Assembly: GCA_001939145.1 (NCBI GenBank)
Contig: LSRX01000518.1
Location: 218,139-282,138 of the forward strand
Reading direction: 5' to 3'
DNA length: 64,000 bases
Source: Symbiodinium microadriaticum
Lineage: Eukaryota > Sar > Dinophyceae > Suessiales > Symbiodiniaceae
The notes beneath the pieces were generated by a model. It was not told the origin of the DNA. It saw nothing but the letters and a program-made list of their open reading frames with translations, and ran no database searches. Both the position numbers and the translations under genes were made by a program. Shown here piece by piece: positions 1-10,631 of this stretch; within the stretch, counting starts at the first letter, position 1; every line of letters starts with the position of its first letter.

Positions 1-418
1 GGCGCAACAACTGTTTCACTTTCCCTTGCTTGGAGTCGGGAAAATCCGCAACAGGTACATTTGTTTGCTAGCGGCCGATCCGTTTTCAAGGACAGTGTCT
101 CTAATGGTTAGAGCTCTAGACCAGATACATTTTCATAACCAACAACCTCCTATGGAGTGAGACACTTGCTCGCAAAAGCTGCCGGCTTCATAGCTTAAGC
201 ATTCGTGCGAAGATGCATTTACACATCACCAAACATCAAAAAAGGAGAACGCCCACAGTCCCCCGGACTCCAAAACGTGGGACCCTGGGCGTGCGCGCTT
301 CCGGTGATTTCATGTAAAGTTGTGTCTATACTAGTATTTTCTGTTTGTCTTCATGCTTTCGATTTTCTGATCCTGCGAAAAAACTATAAAAAAGCGCACT
401 CCCACAGCGACCCGGACT

Positions 419-419
419 C

Positions 420-443
<24 letters not shown>
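419..443. repeat. (TA)n microsatellite followed by a T-run
   Basis: About 12 TA units run into a stretch of T just upstream of the glucoamylase gene. The reading frame stays open through it by chance, which argues against using the earlier in-frame ATG at 205 as the true start. Confidence 0.9.
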
Positions 444-450
<7 letters not shown>

Positions 451-578
451 CTCGAATTCCATCAAGAATTGCGCATCGAGGCTCTTGCGCTTTGTCGGGC
501 GAGAACCTGGAGGCAGAGACGACGCCCGAACGAACGACAGTGCAACTCTGAGACTTTAAGTCTAATCTCTGAATCCGG

Positions 579-586
579 GGCTCAAG
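579..586 (+). other. Possible relict spliced-leader 3' end
   Basis: The octamer GGCTCAAG equals the last eight bases of the dinoflagellate trans-spliced leader and lies 51 bases before the glucoamylase ATG. The preceding bases do not match the rest of the leader. By itself it is a weak match. It gains some weight because the gene downstream is intronless, as expected of a retroposed mRNA copy. Confidence 0.2.
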
Positions 587-636
587 TGATAAAGCATCCA
601 AGCAGCTCCCAAACCGCTCCGAGCCAGCTGATTGCC

Positions 637-2100
637 ATGTTGAGGGCCCTGTGCGCTTCGAGCATCCTGCCCGCCATTTGGGCCTCCTCGGATGGATGCC
701 AGCAGATCTCCCCAACGGAGCGGGTAGACTGCCAGAAGATGGACGAAAGCTCCTGCACGGCGGCGGGCTGCTGCTGGTCTCCCGTAGATCCAAATCCAGA
801 TAACCTGCCCTGGTGCTTCTTCAGCGACAAGAAAGTGCAGACCTGCAAGATCGGAGCAGACCCAAAGACTCCCTTCTCTGCTTCTGAGCTGCAGGAGGTC
901 GCAAAGTACTTCGAGGCGAACCTGGATGCAGAGGGTACCGGCGAGGTCATGGCTTCTCCCGACCATGCAACTGGTCCTGGGGGCGATTACTACTATGCGT
1001 GGGCAAGGGACGGCGCTCTCAGCATGAACGCATACTTGCAGTCTAAAGGTTCGCTGCAGGAGATGGAGGCGAAGATGGATGCTTGGATCTCTTGGTTGGA
1101 GAGATCGCAGAACCAGCCCGACCCAAACAACATCAACATCCTCGTGGAGCCGAAGTACCTCATCCCAGAAGGCACCCCCTACACTGGTGGTTGGTGCCGG
1201 CCGCAGAATGATGGCCCAGGTCTCCGCTCCATCACTGCCATGGCCTATGCCGGATTGAAGCCCAGCCTGGGCAGTCGTGTGTGGGCCCTGGTGAAGCAGA
1301 ACCTTGATTGGGTGGTGGAGAACTACGATAGCGAGACCTGCGATCTTTGGGAGGAGGTGCGCTCTCCTGACTTCTTTTGGAACCGCTATACCATGCGCAA
1401 GGCGTTAAAGCAGGGTGCTGCCTTTGCCAAGTCGGTTGGCGGGGACGAGGCCCGGGCTTCCAAGTACAGTGAGACGGCCGCCGCCCTGAGCAACCAGCTG
1501 TCATCCCACATCGACCCCTCTGGCTATGTCTTCGAGTCCTCGAACCGCCGCAAGGACACTGCAGTGATTGAGGCATTCAATGTTGGGGACATGGATGACG
1601 GAGTCTTCGCGCCCTTGAGCAAGGAGGTCGTGTCGACATTGTCGGAGCTCAGCCAGCTCTTCTGCCGCAGCTACGCCATCAACCAGCATGCAGCATCGAA
1701 GGGCCTTGCGGGAGTCCTCTTCGGCCGCTACGAGGGTGACAACTACGACGGTGGTAATCCCTGGGTGTTGCTGACGGCCTCTGCGTCCACGCTGCTCTAC
1801 CGCCAGGCGGCGGCTGCAGCACAGGCACCGCCAACAGGAGAGGTGAAGACGCTTCTATCCGATCTGTTGGGGCGTGAGCCGACGCCGCAGAATCTGCTGG
1901 GAGCTGGTGATGCGCTGTTGCTTCTGATGAAGAAGTACCTCACGAACGGAATGCACATGAACGAGCAGATCGATCGCAGCACAGGCGAGCTCAAGTCCGC
2001 CCGAGACCTGACTTGGAATTATTCCAACATTCTCAAGGCCATGAATGCTCGAAGAGCTGCTGCAGACTTGCTGACGAAGACACGGACTATGGTGGTGTAA
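637..2100 (+). CDS. Secreted trefoil-domain glucoamylase (GH15 glucan 1,4-alpha-glucosidase)
   Basis: A 487-residue protein that should release glucose from the non-reducing ends of starch or related alpha-glucans. Residues 1-17 look like a signal peptide. Residues about 21-62 form a P-type trefoil domain with the six-cysteine pattern around SCTAAGCCW and PWCFF. From about residue 80 to the end is a glycoside hydrolase family 15 (alpha/alpha)6 barrel. Recognisable GH15 blocks are ARDGALS, the substrate-binding RPQNDGP (about 188-194), CDLWEEV with the general acid Glu (about 235-241), NEQIDRSTGEL with the candidate base Glu (about 442), and the DLTWNYSNIL C-terminus. The length fits a GH15 catalytic domain without a starch-binding domain. 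The ATG at 637 is chosen because it begins the signal peptide; the frame is open from 205 but crosses a microsatellite. The gene has no intron, unlike its neighbours. The family assignment is firm; secretion is inferred from the signal peptide and trefoil domain. Confidence 0.88.
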   Translation: MLRALCASSILPAIWASSDGCQQISPTERVDCQKMDESSCTAAGCCWSPVDPNPDNLPWCFFSDKKVQTCKIGADPKTPFSASELQEVAKYFEANLDAEGTGEVMASPDHATGPGGDYYYAWARDGALSMNAYLQSKGSLQEMEAKMDAWISWLERSQNQPDPNNINILVEPKYLIPEGTPYTGGWCRPQNDGPGLRSITAMAYAGLKPSLGSRVWALVKQNLDWVVENYDSETCDLWEEVRSPDFFWNRYTMRKALKQGAAFAKSVGGDEARASKYSETAAALSNQLSSHIDPSGYVFESSNRRKDTAVIEAFNVGDMDDGVFAPLSKEVVSTLSELSQLFCRSYAINQHAASKGLAGVLFGRYEGDNYDGGNPWVLLTASASTLLYRQAAAAAQAPPTGEVKTLLSDLLGREPTPQNLLGAGDALLLLMKKYLTNGMHMNEQIDRSTGELKSARDLTWNYSNILKAMNARRAAADLLTKTRTMVV

Positions 2101-2627
2101 GGGTTTAGCCGCTTGGTGCGTGAATGGCTGTGTGCTGCATGTAGGGGTGTTATTTGCGCATGATGCCTTTTGGGCAGTCAGCTCCAGCCCCCGTGGTGTA
2201 CAGACACATGTAATTTGCTGCAGGTTTCATTTTGCTTTAGTTTGCTAGCGAAGGCATGGTGCCTCGCTGACTTTCCAGACCTTGGCGGGTTGGAAAAGAA
2301 ACAAGAGCACACACACACACACACACACGCTCTGTCTCCGTCTCTTCCTCACCCTCCCTCTCCCGATTACTGTTGCTGCATGCAGCACTCGCTGCCCAGC
2401 ACTCACTGCCCACATGGTGTTCTGCCATGTCCTGCCGAATTAGGCACAAAACCTGCTCTAGGCCCAGAAGGGAGTAGCCTTGTAGCTTTAGCTCTGAAAG
2501 ATGCAGGACGCTTCCTCTGCGCCGCCCTGCACGAGGATGCTGACAGGCTCAGGCCCCTGCTTAAAGGCAGGGAGTCTCCAAAGCCGGGGAAGGGCGAACT
2601 CGAGTTGCAAGAGTACTGAGTAGAGGT
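2101..2627. other. 3' flank of the glucoamylase gene with an (AC)n tract
   Basis: No convincing exon seen. An (AC)n tract lies at about 2309-2329. A 149-codon open frame covers 2170-2619 on the plus strand, but it runs through the microsatellite and has no family resemblance. Confidence 0.5.
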
Positions 2628-3047
2628 TCACAAAAATGCGTTGCTGGCGGACTTAAGAGGTCTGCATGAATCAGCTGTTTTGCTCGTGATGTGTTTGAAG
2701 ATAGTCGCGAAATTACGTGCTGATAGGACCTGGTAGGGATGGTGTGAATACCTTGCTAAACTTCGGTCTGCAACGAAAGATCGCATGAGCTCTTCGGGAA
2801 GAGTAGGCTGTGTCGTTTCTTCTGCAGATATGATCTGAAACATCGATGTAGTGTCCTTGATCAGGAAGCTTTGTGTGGTGGGAGAGACTCGTGACACTGG
2901 ATCTCGCAAAGACCTTGGAAATGGGCGGGTCCGGTCTGAAACGCGGCCTATGCCGCTCTTTGGCAGAGGACGGCACAATGTGGATTGTGGAGGATGATGC
3001 TCGGACTTCCTCTTTACAGAGCCTCTAGACTCTTGGGTATGGGTCAC
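2628..3047 (-). CDS. Open frame of unknown status (possible exon)
   Basis: A 139-codon minus-strand frame, rich in Ser, Thr and Arg, with no recognised domain. A second minus frame (2713-2976) is equally open, so the coding frame cannot be decided. It may be part of a minus-strand gene whose other candidate pieces lie at 3590-4137, 4432-4758 and 4818-5057. It could equally be chance open frame. Confidence 0.15.
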   Translation of the reverse strand: MTHTQESRGSVKRKSEHHPPQSTLCRPLPKSGIGRVSDRTRPFPRSLRDPVSRVSPTTQSFLIKDTTSMFQIISAEETTQPTLPEELMRSFVADRSLARYSHHPYQVLSARNFATIFKHITSKTADSCRPLKSASNAFL

Positions 3048-3589
3048 AGCGCATCACAAGCTTTGTTTGGTGAAGCGCATTGCGCAACCAGTATCCTTTT
3101 CGTGAGCTCCGTCTGGGATTGATGTAAGTCGTTTGATCGTCACTGTGCCAGGGCGGCTAGGTTTGATATCCAGAGCATCTTCGCAAGAACTTGAGGAATT
3201 GGCCGCCATGCTGCCTCCAGTCTATCAGCAACTCAAGGCCAGCGGTCGGTTTCAGTCGCTAGACATAATGCGTGGTGTTGCTTGTTGACAAAGGTGCAGC
3301 CATCCTCCCTAGACCTTGGCTCCGCTTGGCCAGGCCTTGCGGCGCATGTCCTTGGCCGTATCGTACGAAGACATGCGCGGCGAAGGGTCCAAGCTCAGCG
3401 CGCCGAACTGCCTTCAAGAGGCCACGGTGCTAGCATGTGCTAACACTTGATACGAAAATGATTTTATTTCTGGGCCAGGGTCGTTTGGTGATGCCTGGTG
3501 TTCGTGGTCTCTGTTGCGCTGGAGCAGACGAACTTCAAGGTATCAAAGAAGCTACAGGTAGCGTCGTATGGTTTTCTCGCGTCCTAACA

Positions 3590-4137
3590 CGGGATTCAAA
3601 GCACAGACTCCGAAGTTCTCTGTATTTCGCCTTGGATGGGTGCCTTCTTCCGGATATGTACGAAGCCGCCCCTTGAATGCCGACATTTCTTCAGTAGTGC
3701 TGTCGCTCTGGAAAGGCTCAGCTGGCCAATCAGCAGCGATACTTTCGCCGATGTGTTCTGCGCAGCTGTCTGAGCTGTCAGGTAGGATCTCTTCCTGCGA
3801 TGCAAGAGCTCTACATCGCCACCGATCATTGCTGCTTAGAGGCCACGCTGGGCTGTGCTGAAAGTGCTTCCATACTGCTTGCGAGCGCATTGGGCGACAC
3901 GGAAGACAGCCCTGCACACCACGCAAAGGCTGGCAATGCCAGTTGTTCCGCAGCAAGAGAGAATGCCAGCATTGTCAGAGCAAGCAGGGATGTAAGCGCG
4001 TTCAAGCTCTCCCCAAATCCGCCAACTGACAACATTTTATGGGGCGAAAAAGCGAAACTTGACCAAATCACACCAAGTTCTGCCCTGAACTGCCCTGCAG
4101 GTCGCGCTTTTGGGAGCGCTGGCCCAACTAGGAGCAA
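3590..4137 (-). CDS. Candidate minus-strand exons of an unknown gene
   Basis: Two adjacent minus-strand frames look protein-like. The first (about 4137-3826) has a hydrophobic leader-like stretch, SLLALTMLAFSLAAEQ. The second (about 3800-3590) is polar and acidic and includes PDSSDSCAEHIGESIAADWP. They are in different frames, so an intron would be needed, but no clear donor/acceptor pair was found. The complementary plus strand also has an open frame (3800-4177). Function unknown. Confidence 0.2.
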
Positions 4138-4431
4138 GGGATTTCGGGTGGCTCCGATACTAGAACACTTTGGTTAGTTGGCAGGTTAAAGGCTTTGAGA
4201 GCCTTGGTTTCAAATCTTATGGTTTGGGGGTTTAGACTATGCAGCTCATACAAGCAATGGATTCTTGAGAGAGGCAAGAGGTCCGGCGACAGCTACAGGT
4301 ATTCTTTCTGATTCAGAAAGCAGTGAAACATCTCATTTCTGTTCTGAGTAATTAGAACAACAATTCTGTGTCAGCAGCAGCTTGAAAGGAGGAGAAAGTC
4401 CCGACAACAAGTCTGACGCGAGAGCTAGGGC

Positions 4432-5057
4432 TTAACTCACAGTCAACATCACCCTGCAGACATCCGGAGTGCAATATTCAGCTGTGCGATGTGCAACCAT
4501 GCTCAGATTATCCATGTTTGCACCTCTTGCCTTGTTGCTTGCTTTTTTTAGCAGGAAACCTGCGGAAGTTGTGGCTTCACCTGGGTTCACTCCAGTACAA
4601 TGCGACTTGTCCATGTCGGCCACTGCCATCCTCCAGCTCATGGGTTCCCTCAGCCGAGGAAGCAGTGTCCGGTGCATTGGTCGCACGGCTTCCATGCAAG
4701 TTTCTGGAGGCTGATGACCGGTCATGCTAAGTAAGGGGGCTGCCTTCTTTGCCTGCACCTGTGGTGCAGGTGCTGAGCCTTTGGGGCACAGCTCGGCTGC
4801 TGCGTGATGCCTGGGACTTACACAGTGCTGGATTGACTGCTTGTGTGCTCGTCACGTGTCTGACACAGCACATGGCATTCTGTGGCAGCAGTTGCAGTCC
4901 AGAGTATTATAGAGTTTGATGAAACCCTTGGAACGTACACTTTCGCTGGACAGCCCAACCGGTCGATATAGTCGATATTCTGGGAATGCACGGCCTCCCA
5001 TGACCGGAAGTTGCAGGTTCCGACGGAAAGTAGCTCTTGGTCACACCGGAGCCGCAA
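4432..5057 (-). CDS. Further candidate minus-strand exons, unknown
   Basis: Minus-strand frames at 4758-4432 and 5057-4818 have composition like local coding DNA, for example SWEAVHSQNIDYIDRLGCPA in the second. The plus strand at 4469-4714 offers a competing frame that begins with a signal-peptide-like MLRLSMFAPLALLLAFF. No family is recognised and the strand is undecided. Confidence 0.18.
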
Positions 5058-5469
5058 TCACAAAAAAGCTGCAGCTGCCGTCCTAAACAACAGCTTCATA
5101 GTGGATGGCTCGCTACCTTCTTCGTAGTAGTCGACACCGGGACAGCCCTCCCATGTCGCAAGGCAGCATTCCACTTCACCTCATGCAAGCTCAATCCCAA
5201 GGTCCTGAGCGCGTTGGGACCACAGGGAAGCCGTTCCATGCCGCAGCTGAAGGACAGAAGCTTGCAGCCACTCGAGCCAGCTCAGTCCTGCTTCCCTCTG
5301 GGATGTGTTTTTTTCTGCCGAACAGGAATTGGACCTGTCCATGATGCTTGGCAGCTTATTACCCGAAGTGAAATTGGAGAGACCAGCTGAGGGGTTTTGC
5401 CCAAATGGCCTTGGGACCAACTCAAACCAGACCAGTGCTGTAACTTGAGTTTGTTCGACAGCGTAGAAA

Positions 5470-5950
5470 CAGCCCTAAAACCCGAAACCCTAAATTCTAA
5501 TCCCAAAACCCTAAGCCCAAGACGGCTCCTTTGCCAAGGCACCGAGAAGCTCCTGGGGGCCGCATCACAGATGCCAGGTCCGTGCTGTCCTTGCGGTTGA
5601 ACACTGGACACCCGATTGGGAGTTTCAGAAGGCAAGGGAGCTTTGATAATGGCATTATATATACAGACACACACAACATATATATTATATATACAGATAG
5701 ATAGATGGATGTGTGTATATATACATACACATACAGATAGAGATATGTAGAGAGAGACTTCCGATACTAGCCTCCAGAGAGCCCCTGGCAGAGACTGCAG
5801 CCAGGCATGGCCCAGGGGAGGTGCCCTCGGACGCCGTGTGGGCTGTCTTGGAGCGCGGTGCTCCAGGAGCTGAGAGCCTGAAAAGGAATCGTTCTATTTT
5901 TGGGGTGCTATGGGAGGGGTTCAGGGTTTCGGGTAGGGTTTCGGGTTGAA
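5470..5950. repeat. Interstitial telomere-like motifs and short microsatellites
   Basis: CCCTAAA-like units lie at about 5475-5520. TA and GATA-type microsatellites lie at about 5655-5755. TTTAGGG/TTTCGGG-like units lie at about 5918-5945. The stretch 5421-6790 holds no supported exon. Confidence 0.75.
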
Positions 5951-6383
5951 GAGGTTCGAAAGGCAAGTTGCTCGTTTCGTCTTCGGCCTCCGTGGTTGGA
6001 GGCTTGGAGCACTTCTGCCTCTGCGGAGCCCTTGCCTGGTACCCGTCCCTTGGCCAAGTTGCAATTCTTTGGTGCAGCGCGCTTTTAACGGAAGTAGCGG
6101 ATGTCGCAGTTCTGGTTCCTTGACTCTTTTCAACGTTACCGTGGGTGAGAGGTCTGTTTTGGAACACATCAGATCAGCTACCCTTCTCTTACATGTACAT
6201 GATGTTGTTATGTTATGTTATCTATAGTATACTGGAGTAGAGTAGAGTATACAGTATAATAGTATAGGGCTTGCACTTTGCTCCGCTCTACTCCCCTAGG
6301 CCGATCTCTGATGCCTGGTTCAGCACGCTTCTGCAGGCCAGCTCTGAGACTCTGAGAGCACTTCAGCTGAGGGTTTTGGAGGT

Positions 6384-6476
6384 CGACCCTAAACCCCCAA
6401 ACCACTAAACCACTAAACCCCTAAACGCCCTAAACCCTAAACCCCAAACCCTAAACAAGGTTTGGGTTTAGGGTTT
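6384..6476. repeat. Degenerate CCCTAAA array meeting a TTTAGGG run
   Basis: Roughly ten CCCTAAA-related units (variants CCACTAAA, CCCCTAAA) are followed by GGTTTGGGTTTAGGG in the opposite orientation, so the two halves point away from each other. This is plant-type telomere sequence located internally. Confidence 0.85.
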
Positions 6477-6625
6477 TCTTAGTCTTCTTGGGGTTCTTGA
6501 AGCAGAGCCCGGCTCGTGCAGGCCCTGCGTGGTGGGCATGGCAGCGCACTGCGCTCGCTGGACATTCGCCAGACCGGGGCTTAGGTCTATGAAAAGTTAC
6601 TCAACGACTACTATGTTCGGAATGA

Positions 6626-6647
6626 TGTGTGTGTGTGTGTATTTATG

Positions 6648-6710
<63 letters not shown>

Positions 6711-6716
6711 TTGTAT
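6626..6716. repeat. (GT)n and (TA)n microsatellites
   Basis: A GT tract at about 6626-6654 is followed by a long TA tract with a few CA and TT interruptions to about 6712. Confidence 0.9.
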
Positions 6717-6795
6717 TGATTGCTGTACATATTGCCATGGGGTTACCCGGCGCTCGTCTCCCGTGGCACCGTGCTAAGGAATCGCATTCGTGCAG

Positions 6796-9700
6796 ATGTG
6801 GCGGAGAGACTGTCAGATCGCCTACACAGCCTTCGATCAAAGGACGGCTGCTGGGATCCGGCTTCCAAACGTGAGCAGAAACTGGTGGGTTGAAGGACTT
6901 CGACCTGCTGTGGGACGGCATGGGCGGCTCCGGCACAGCTCAAGTCGTAGCGGGCAGGAAAAGAGCTCTTCCACCCAGCTGACTGGCGAATTCCTTTGCT
7001 GGGACAAGCCTTGTTTCCACTAAAAACCTTCATCGGTATTGAGGAGTTTGTAAAGATGGCAATCCGACTTTCCTAAAAGCTGCAAGACGAAGTGCCCGAG
7101 CCCTCATCCTCATGTCCGAAGGTGCTCTTCGGCCAAGTGCTGCCTGCTTGGGCTGCCCGCCGCCTTGACCTTAGTGGAGGGGAAAAGGGCTCTGGGATTA
7201 GACTTCAAGCATGGAGCCCTGAGCCTCAAGGAGGTGGTACCTCGAGCAAAGCAGGAGAATCGTGCTCACAGTTCGAGCTTGCGCTGTTGTTGTCAAAAAC
7301 AGATTGATTCCACGGACTCTGTGCTATATCATTCGCAGGACCTTTAGCTGGACTCCGCCTGGTGGATTTCGGCAGCGGTGACGGACGCCTTGTTGCAGCT
7401 GCTGCTAAGCGCGGGCTGCCAAGCTGCAAGAAGCTTCCTCTCCAGCTGAACACATCACAGCTTTAAGCATCTCGTCCCTCTTGCTTCTCCTTGCGCTGAC
7501 TTGCACGGCCGACATTACTTCAATCTGTAGATGCTTCGGGTACGGTTGCTTCGATGCAAGACCAAGTATGTTCCCAGGATGCATGCAACCGGCTATGAGC
7601 TGAATCCGTGCTCCCCTGCCATGCTGGGAAATCGTGGAGTCCGGGGGAAGATTCAGCAGGAGCTCAAGCACTACAGTCCGTACTGAGCTCAAGGTACCTG
7701 GTACTTTGGTCGCGGCTCCGCTGCTTTCGCGCTTTACGCACGGGCCCGGGTTCGGGGCAGCTCCGCTGGGCAAATGTCTGGCCCTGACCTCAGGAACTCA
7801 GCGGTAGCCCCGGGTGTGAATGCTCTGCTGGGTTTTCGAAGGTGATGCTCACTATTCACGGCGTGCATGGTGGTTTGGATTTACATATATTTACATGCAT
7901 TTCCCATATATGTCTCTTACTGTGGCGAACACAGGTCTCTTGATGTGTCGTTTCGATCCTTTTGTATTGTGTTTCTGTTTGTCTCTGTCTGTCTCTCTGC
8001 GTGTGTCGGTTTTCTAAGCATGTCGAGGACGCCTCGTAGAGTCAACAGGAATGATCCGGCGTGGCTTCGTGAACGCATGGTTTTTTGCGAGACATGATGG
8101 ACTTACACTTGCAACAACTGGTAATCCCCATGCGCGGAAGTTCCTGAAGCGTGGCAACTTGCATAGCTTGGCGAGTGTTGCGAAGGTCTGCAGATCTTCG
8201 AGACGCTGATGTCGTGACCGCCGCCGCCACGGCATATCCGGTTTCAATTCGTCTGTGAGCGCCGAAGCTCCGCAGTTAGTTAGAGCAGCCACCTTTGCTG
8301 TCTAGTTGTCTGGCTATTAAGTTGCAGTGGTGTGATAGGCGGCGAGAACATGAGGTGTACGGAAGACCTGGCGACTCCTTCATGGAGCATGCAGCCAAGA
8401 AGCTAGATGAGGCATGAACATTTAGACCGGAAGACGATGCTGTACAGTGCGTCACGTAAAGGTAAGTTGTTTAAGATACAAACATCATCATTTAGCCAGG
8501 TATACTAGCACATGCCTTGTATGCAATCCGTCAGTCCATCCATCCATCCCTCCGTCCGTGCGTCCATCCATCCATACATGCATGCTTGCGGGCATAAGAA
8601 CCTACCACAGTGCCTTGTAAAGGGGTGCGTGTGTGTGTGTGTGTGTGTGTATGTGTGTGTATATATATATATATATGCATATCTGTGTGTATATATACAT
8701 ACAGATAGAGAGGTAGGTAGGTAGGTAGGTAGGTAGGTAGGTAGGTAGGTAGATAGATAGAGAGGTGACTGACGCAAGCACTTTTGCACAGTCCACCACG
8801 AAAACACGACGATGCCCACAGGGCATAGACATGTCTTCAGGATAATCTTGAGTGTCACCGCCATGAGCCAGGAGCTGCCTTCAAATGCAGCTGTGGTGCG
8901 CCTTACATGACTGGGTGTCCTGTTGAGCTGGGATTTCTGTCACGATCCAAAGGCTGCTTGCATTCGCCATGTTTCTGCTAAACTTGAGCTACCGTAGGCG
9001 TAGACATGCGAATGCCTTGCTTTTCGATTCAGGTGAGTCACTTCTTTGACGTTCCCGGCTGGGAGCGGCGCCTGGTGCCCGCCGAGAAGCGGCTTTCATG
9101 TTATGTGCTGGCTTGCCCTGTGATGTGCTGCAGGTACAAGACGTCGACGGCCTGAAACTTTACGATTTCTCCCTCCGAGGACCGCTTGTGGTAAGGGTCT
9201 CCTCTGTGACGAAGGGTTTGTTGTCACTCGGTTCGGCCATAGTCACAGCGCTTCTTGATGTTCTTTGCTAAAGAACAGAGGTGAGCACCCGCGTTCAGAA
9301 TGTACAGGCTACAGACTGCATAGGTGCATAATGCCAGTCGGCGTGTGTATCGCAGCGAATCGCAAGGAATCCTTGGTTGAGTAAGCCGCTGAGATCATCT
9401 TCTTTCCATAGAAAATGATGGACGTCCAGGAAACTCATAACCACAGTGAGCGCATCATGTATCTCTCGTGGGACTGATTGTTTCTGGCCGTTGAAGGAGA
9501 TGACCACCGGTCAGCGACACCTTCAAGTGAGTAGAGACACCATGCAGAAGTCGCTGGCACCTCAATCTAGTCAGCCAGCAGTGCTAGCAGAGCCGGAAAA
9601 GACGCTCGGTGCGACGACATCAGCAGTCTGTCTCGCATAGTTTCCTTCCCGCACTTACACACCACGTGCTGGAACGCGCTTGCGTGGCAGGCCGACGGAC

Positions 9701-10631
9701 CACTTTCGTTTGCATCGCTCATAGACTGGTGTGGTGCCAAGTTCAGGCCAGCCAGAGGCAAGATGTCCTGGTCAGCTGGAGACGCCAAGCACCAGTTGAC
9801 ATGCACTTTTGACGCTCCAAAGTGAGGTGGGACCAAGCACGGACAGTGCCAAACAGCCTAGTTTCCGAGAAAGGCAGCGCACTGGTGGCCAGTATCAAGG
9901 CTTGGGGCTTGTCTCTCCGTCCCTGGGTAAGTTCCCTGTTTCGGGGGGTCCAAAGTTTGCCAGGGTCCTCAGCAAGGCATGTCGCTCTTATCAGAAGGAA
10001 CCGAATTGCAGTAAAGGGACCCTGATTTAAAGAACTACCCAAGAATATCATATAATATAGTATAATATAATATATTGCTTCCCAGTCGCCTCCTACCCCC
10101 CACAGGGGCGCTCCTATGCTGCTACCGTCGCCGGCCTCTTTGGGGATACGGCAGCGGGACTGCTCAGAGGGTGCCACGTCTGCCGTTGCTTGTTGAAGTC
10201 AGTGCTATAAGGCAGCAATTTCATAATTTACTACATAGCCCCTTCTGACGTTGACCGGCCACCAGAACGACTTGCGGAGTGACATGGATCAGCCAAAGGT
10301 GCAGAGGCGCTGGGATCAGGCAGATGCTGAAGGCACTCTGCAGGCGCGAGCCGAGTGGCTGCCTAATGCGGGCGATGCATAGGCCCTGGGCACATGTCCC
10401 TGCTGAGGCATTGCGGCAGGCTTACTGCCGCACTTGGAGAGAAGCTGTCGACTCAGTCGTGGTTTGTGTCGCACAGCTTCACTGAGTGCATCGCCCATCA
10501 TCATCTCATCATCAGCGTCATCATCGCCATATCTATCTATCAGCTTCGCAAGCTTTTGTAGACTGGAGGTGAGAGAGTACAAGGCCGAGCGCGACCTGAG
10601 AAAGGCTGAAACGGAATGCGCTCAGCTTTGA
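6796..10631 (+). CDS. FAM173-like protein-lysine N-methyltransferase (multi-exon)
   Basis: Exons read on the plus strand give the signature blocks of the FAM173 family (ATP synthase c-subunit or adenine nucleotide translocase lysine methyltransferases, mitochondrial in animals). 7339 to about 7431 carries SAM-binding motif I, LVDFGSGDGRLVAAAAKRG. 7578-7606 carries ATGYELNP. About 7713-7786 carries FRALRTGPGSGQLRWANVW. 9033 to about 9100 carries VSHFFDVPGWERRLVPAEK. 9134-9190 carries DGLKLYDFSLRG and ends at a strong GTAAGG donor. Upstream exons near 6796-6940 and 7138-7233 (KRALGLDFKHGALSLKE) may be the N-terminus. Downstream exons at about 9480-9526, 9828-9926 (strong GTAAGT donor), 10281-10378 and 10562-10631 (EVREYKAERDLRKAETECAQ, then stop) may be a C-terminal extension or another gene. 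Methylation of a mitochondrial inner-membrane protein is inferred from the family only. Confidence 0.6.
8531..8766. repeat. Compound microsatellite (TCCA, GT, TA, GGTA)
   Basis: Four simple repeats follow each other: TCCA/TCCG units (about 8531-8578), GT (about 8628-8660), TA (about 8661-8676) and GGTA/GATA units (about 8708-8765). They sit in an intron-like gap between methyltransferase exons. Confidence 0.9.
9295..9507 (-). CDS. Minus-strand open frame inside the methyltransferase region, uncertain
   Basis: A 70-codon minus-strand frame with protein-like composition (FLDVHHFLWKEDDLSGLLNQ). Another minus frame (9567-9836) lies upstream of it on that strand. The plus strand in the same interval carries methyltransferase exons with strong donors, so these are probably incidental. 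No domain recognised. Confidence 0.15.
   Translation of the reverse strand: MVISFNGQKQSVPREIHDALTVVMSFLDVHHFLWKEDDLSGLLNQGFLAIRCDTHADWHYAPMQSVACTF

Noticed and set aside
100-175. tRNA-like A-box (TGGTTAGAGC)
   Set aside because: No B-box, acceptor stem or anticodon arm can be formed downstream.
205-636. N-terminal extension of the glucoamylase frame
   Set aside because: The frame crosses a TA/T microsatellite and lacks protein-like composition; the signal peptide begins at the ATG at 637.
8531-8766. CRISPR-like array
   Set aside because: Units are 2-4 bp with no spacers, and the genome is eukaryotic.
8505-8864. Open frames over the compound microsatellite
   Set aside because: Built almost entirely from TCCA, GT, TA and GGTA repeats.
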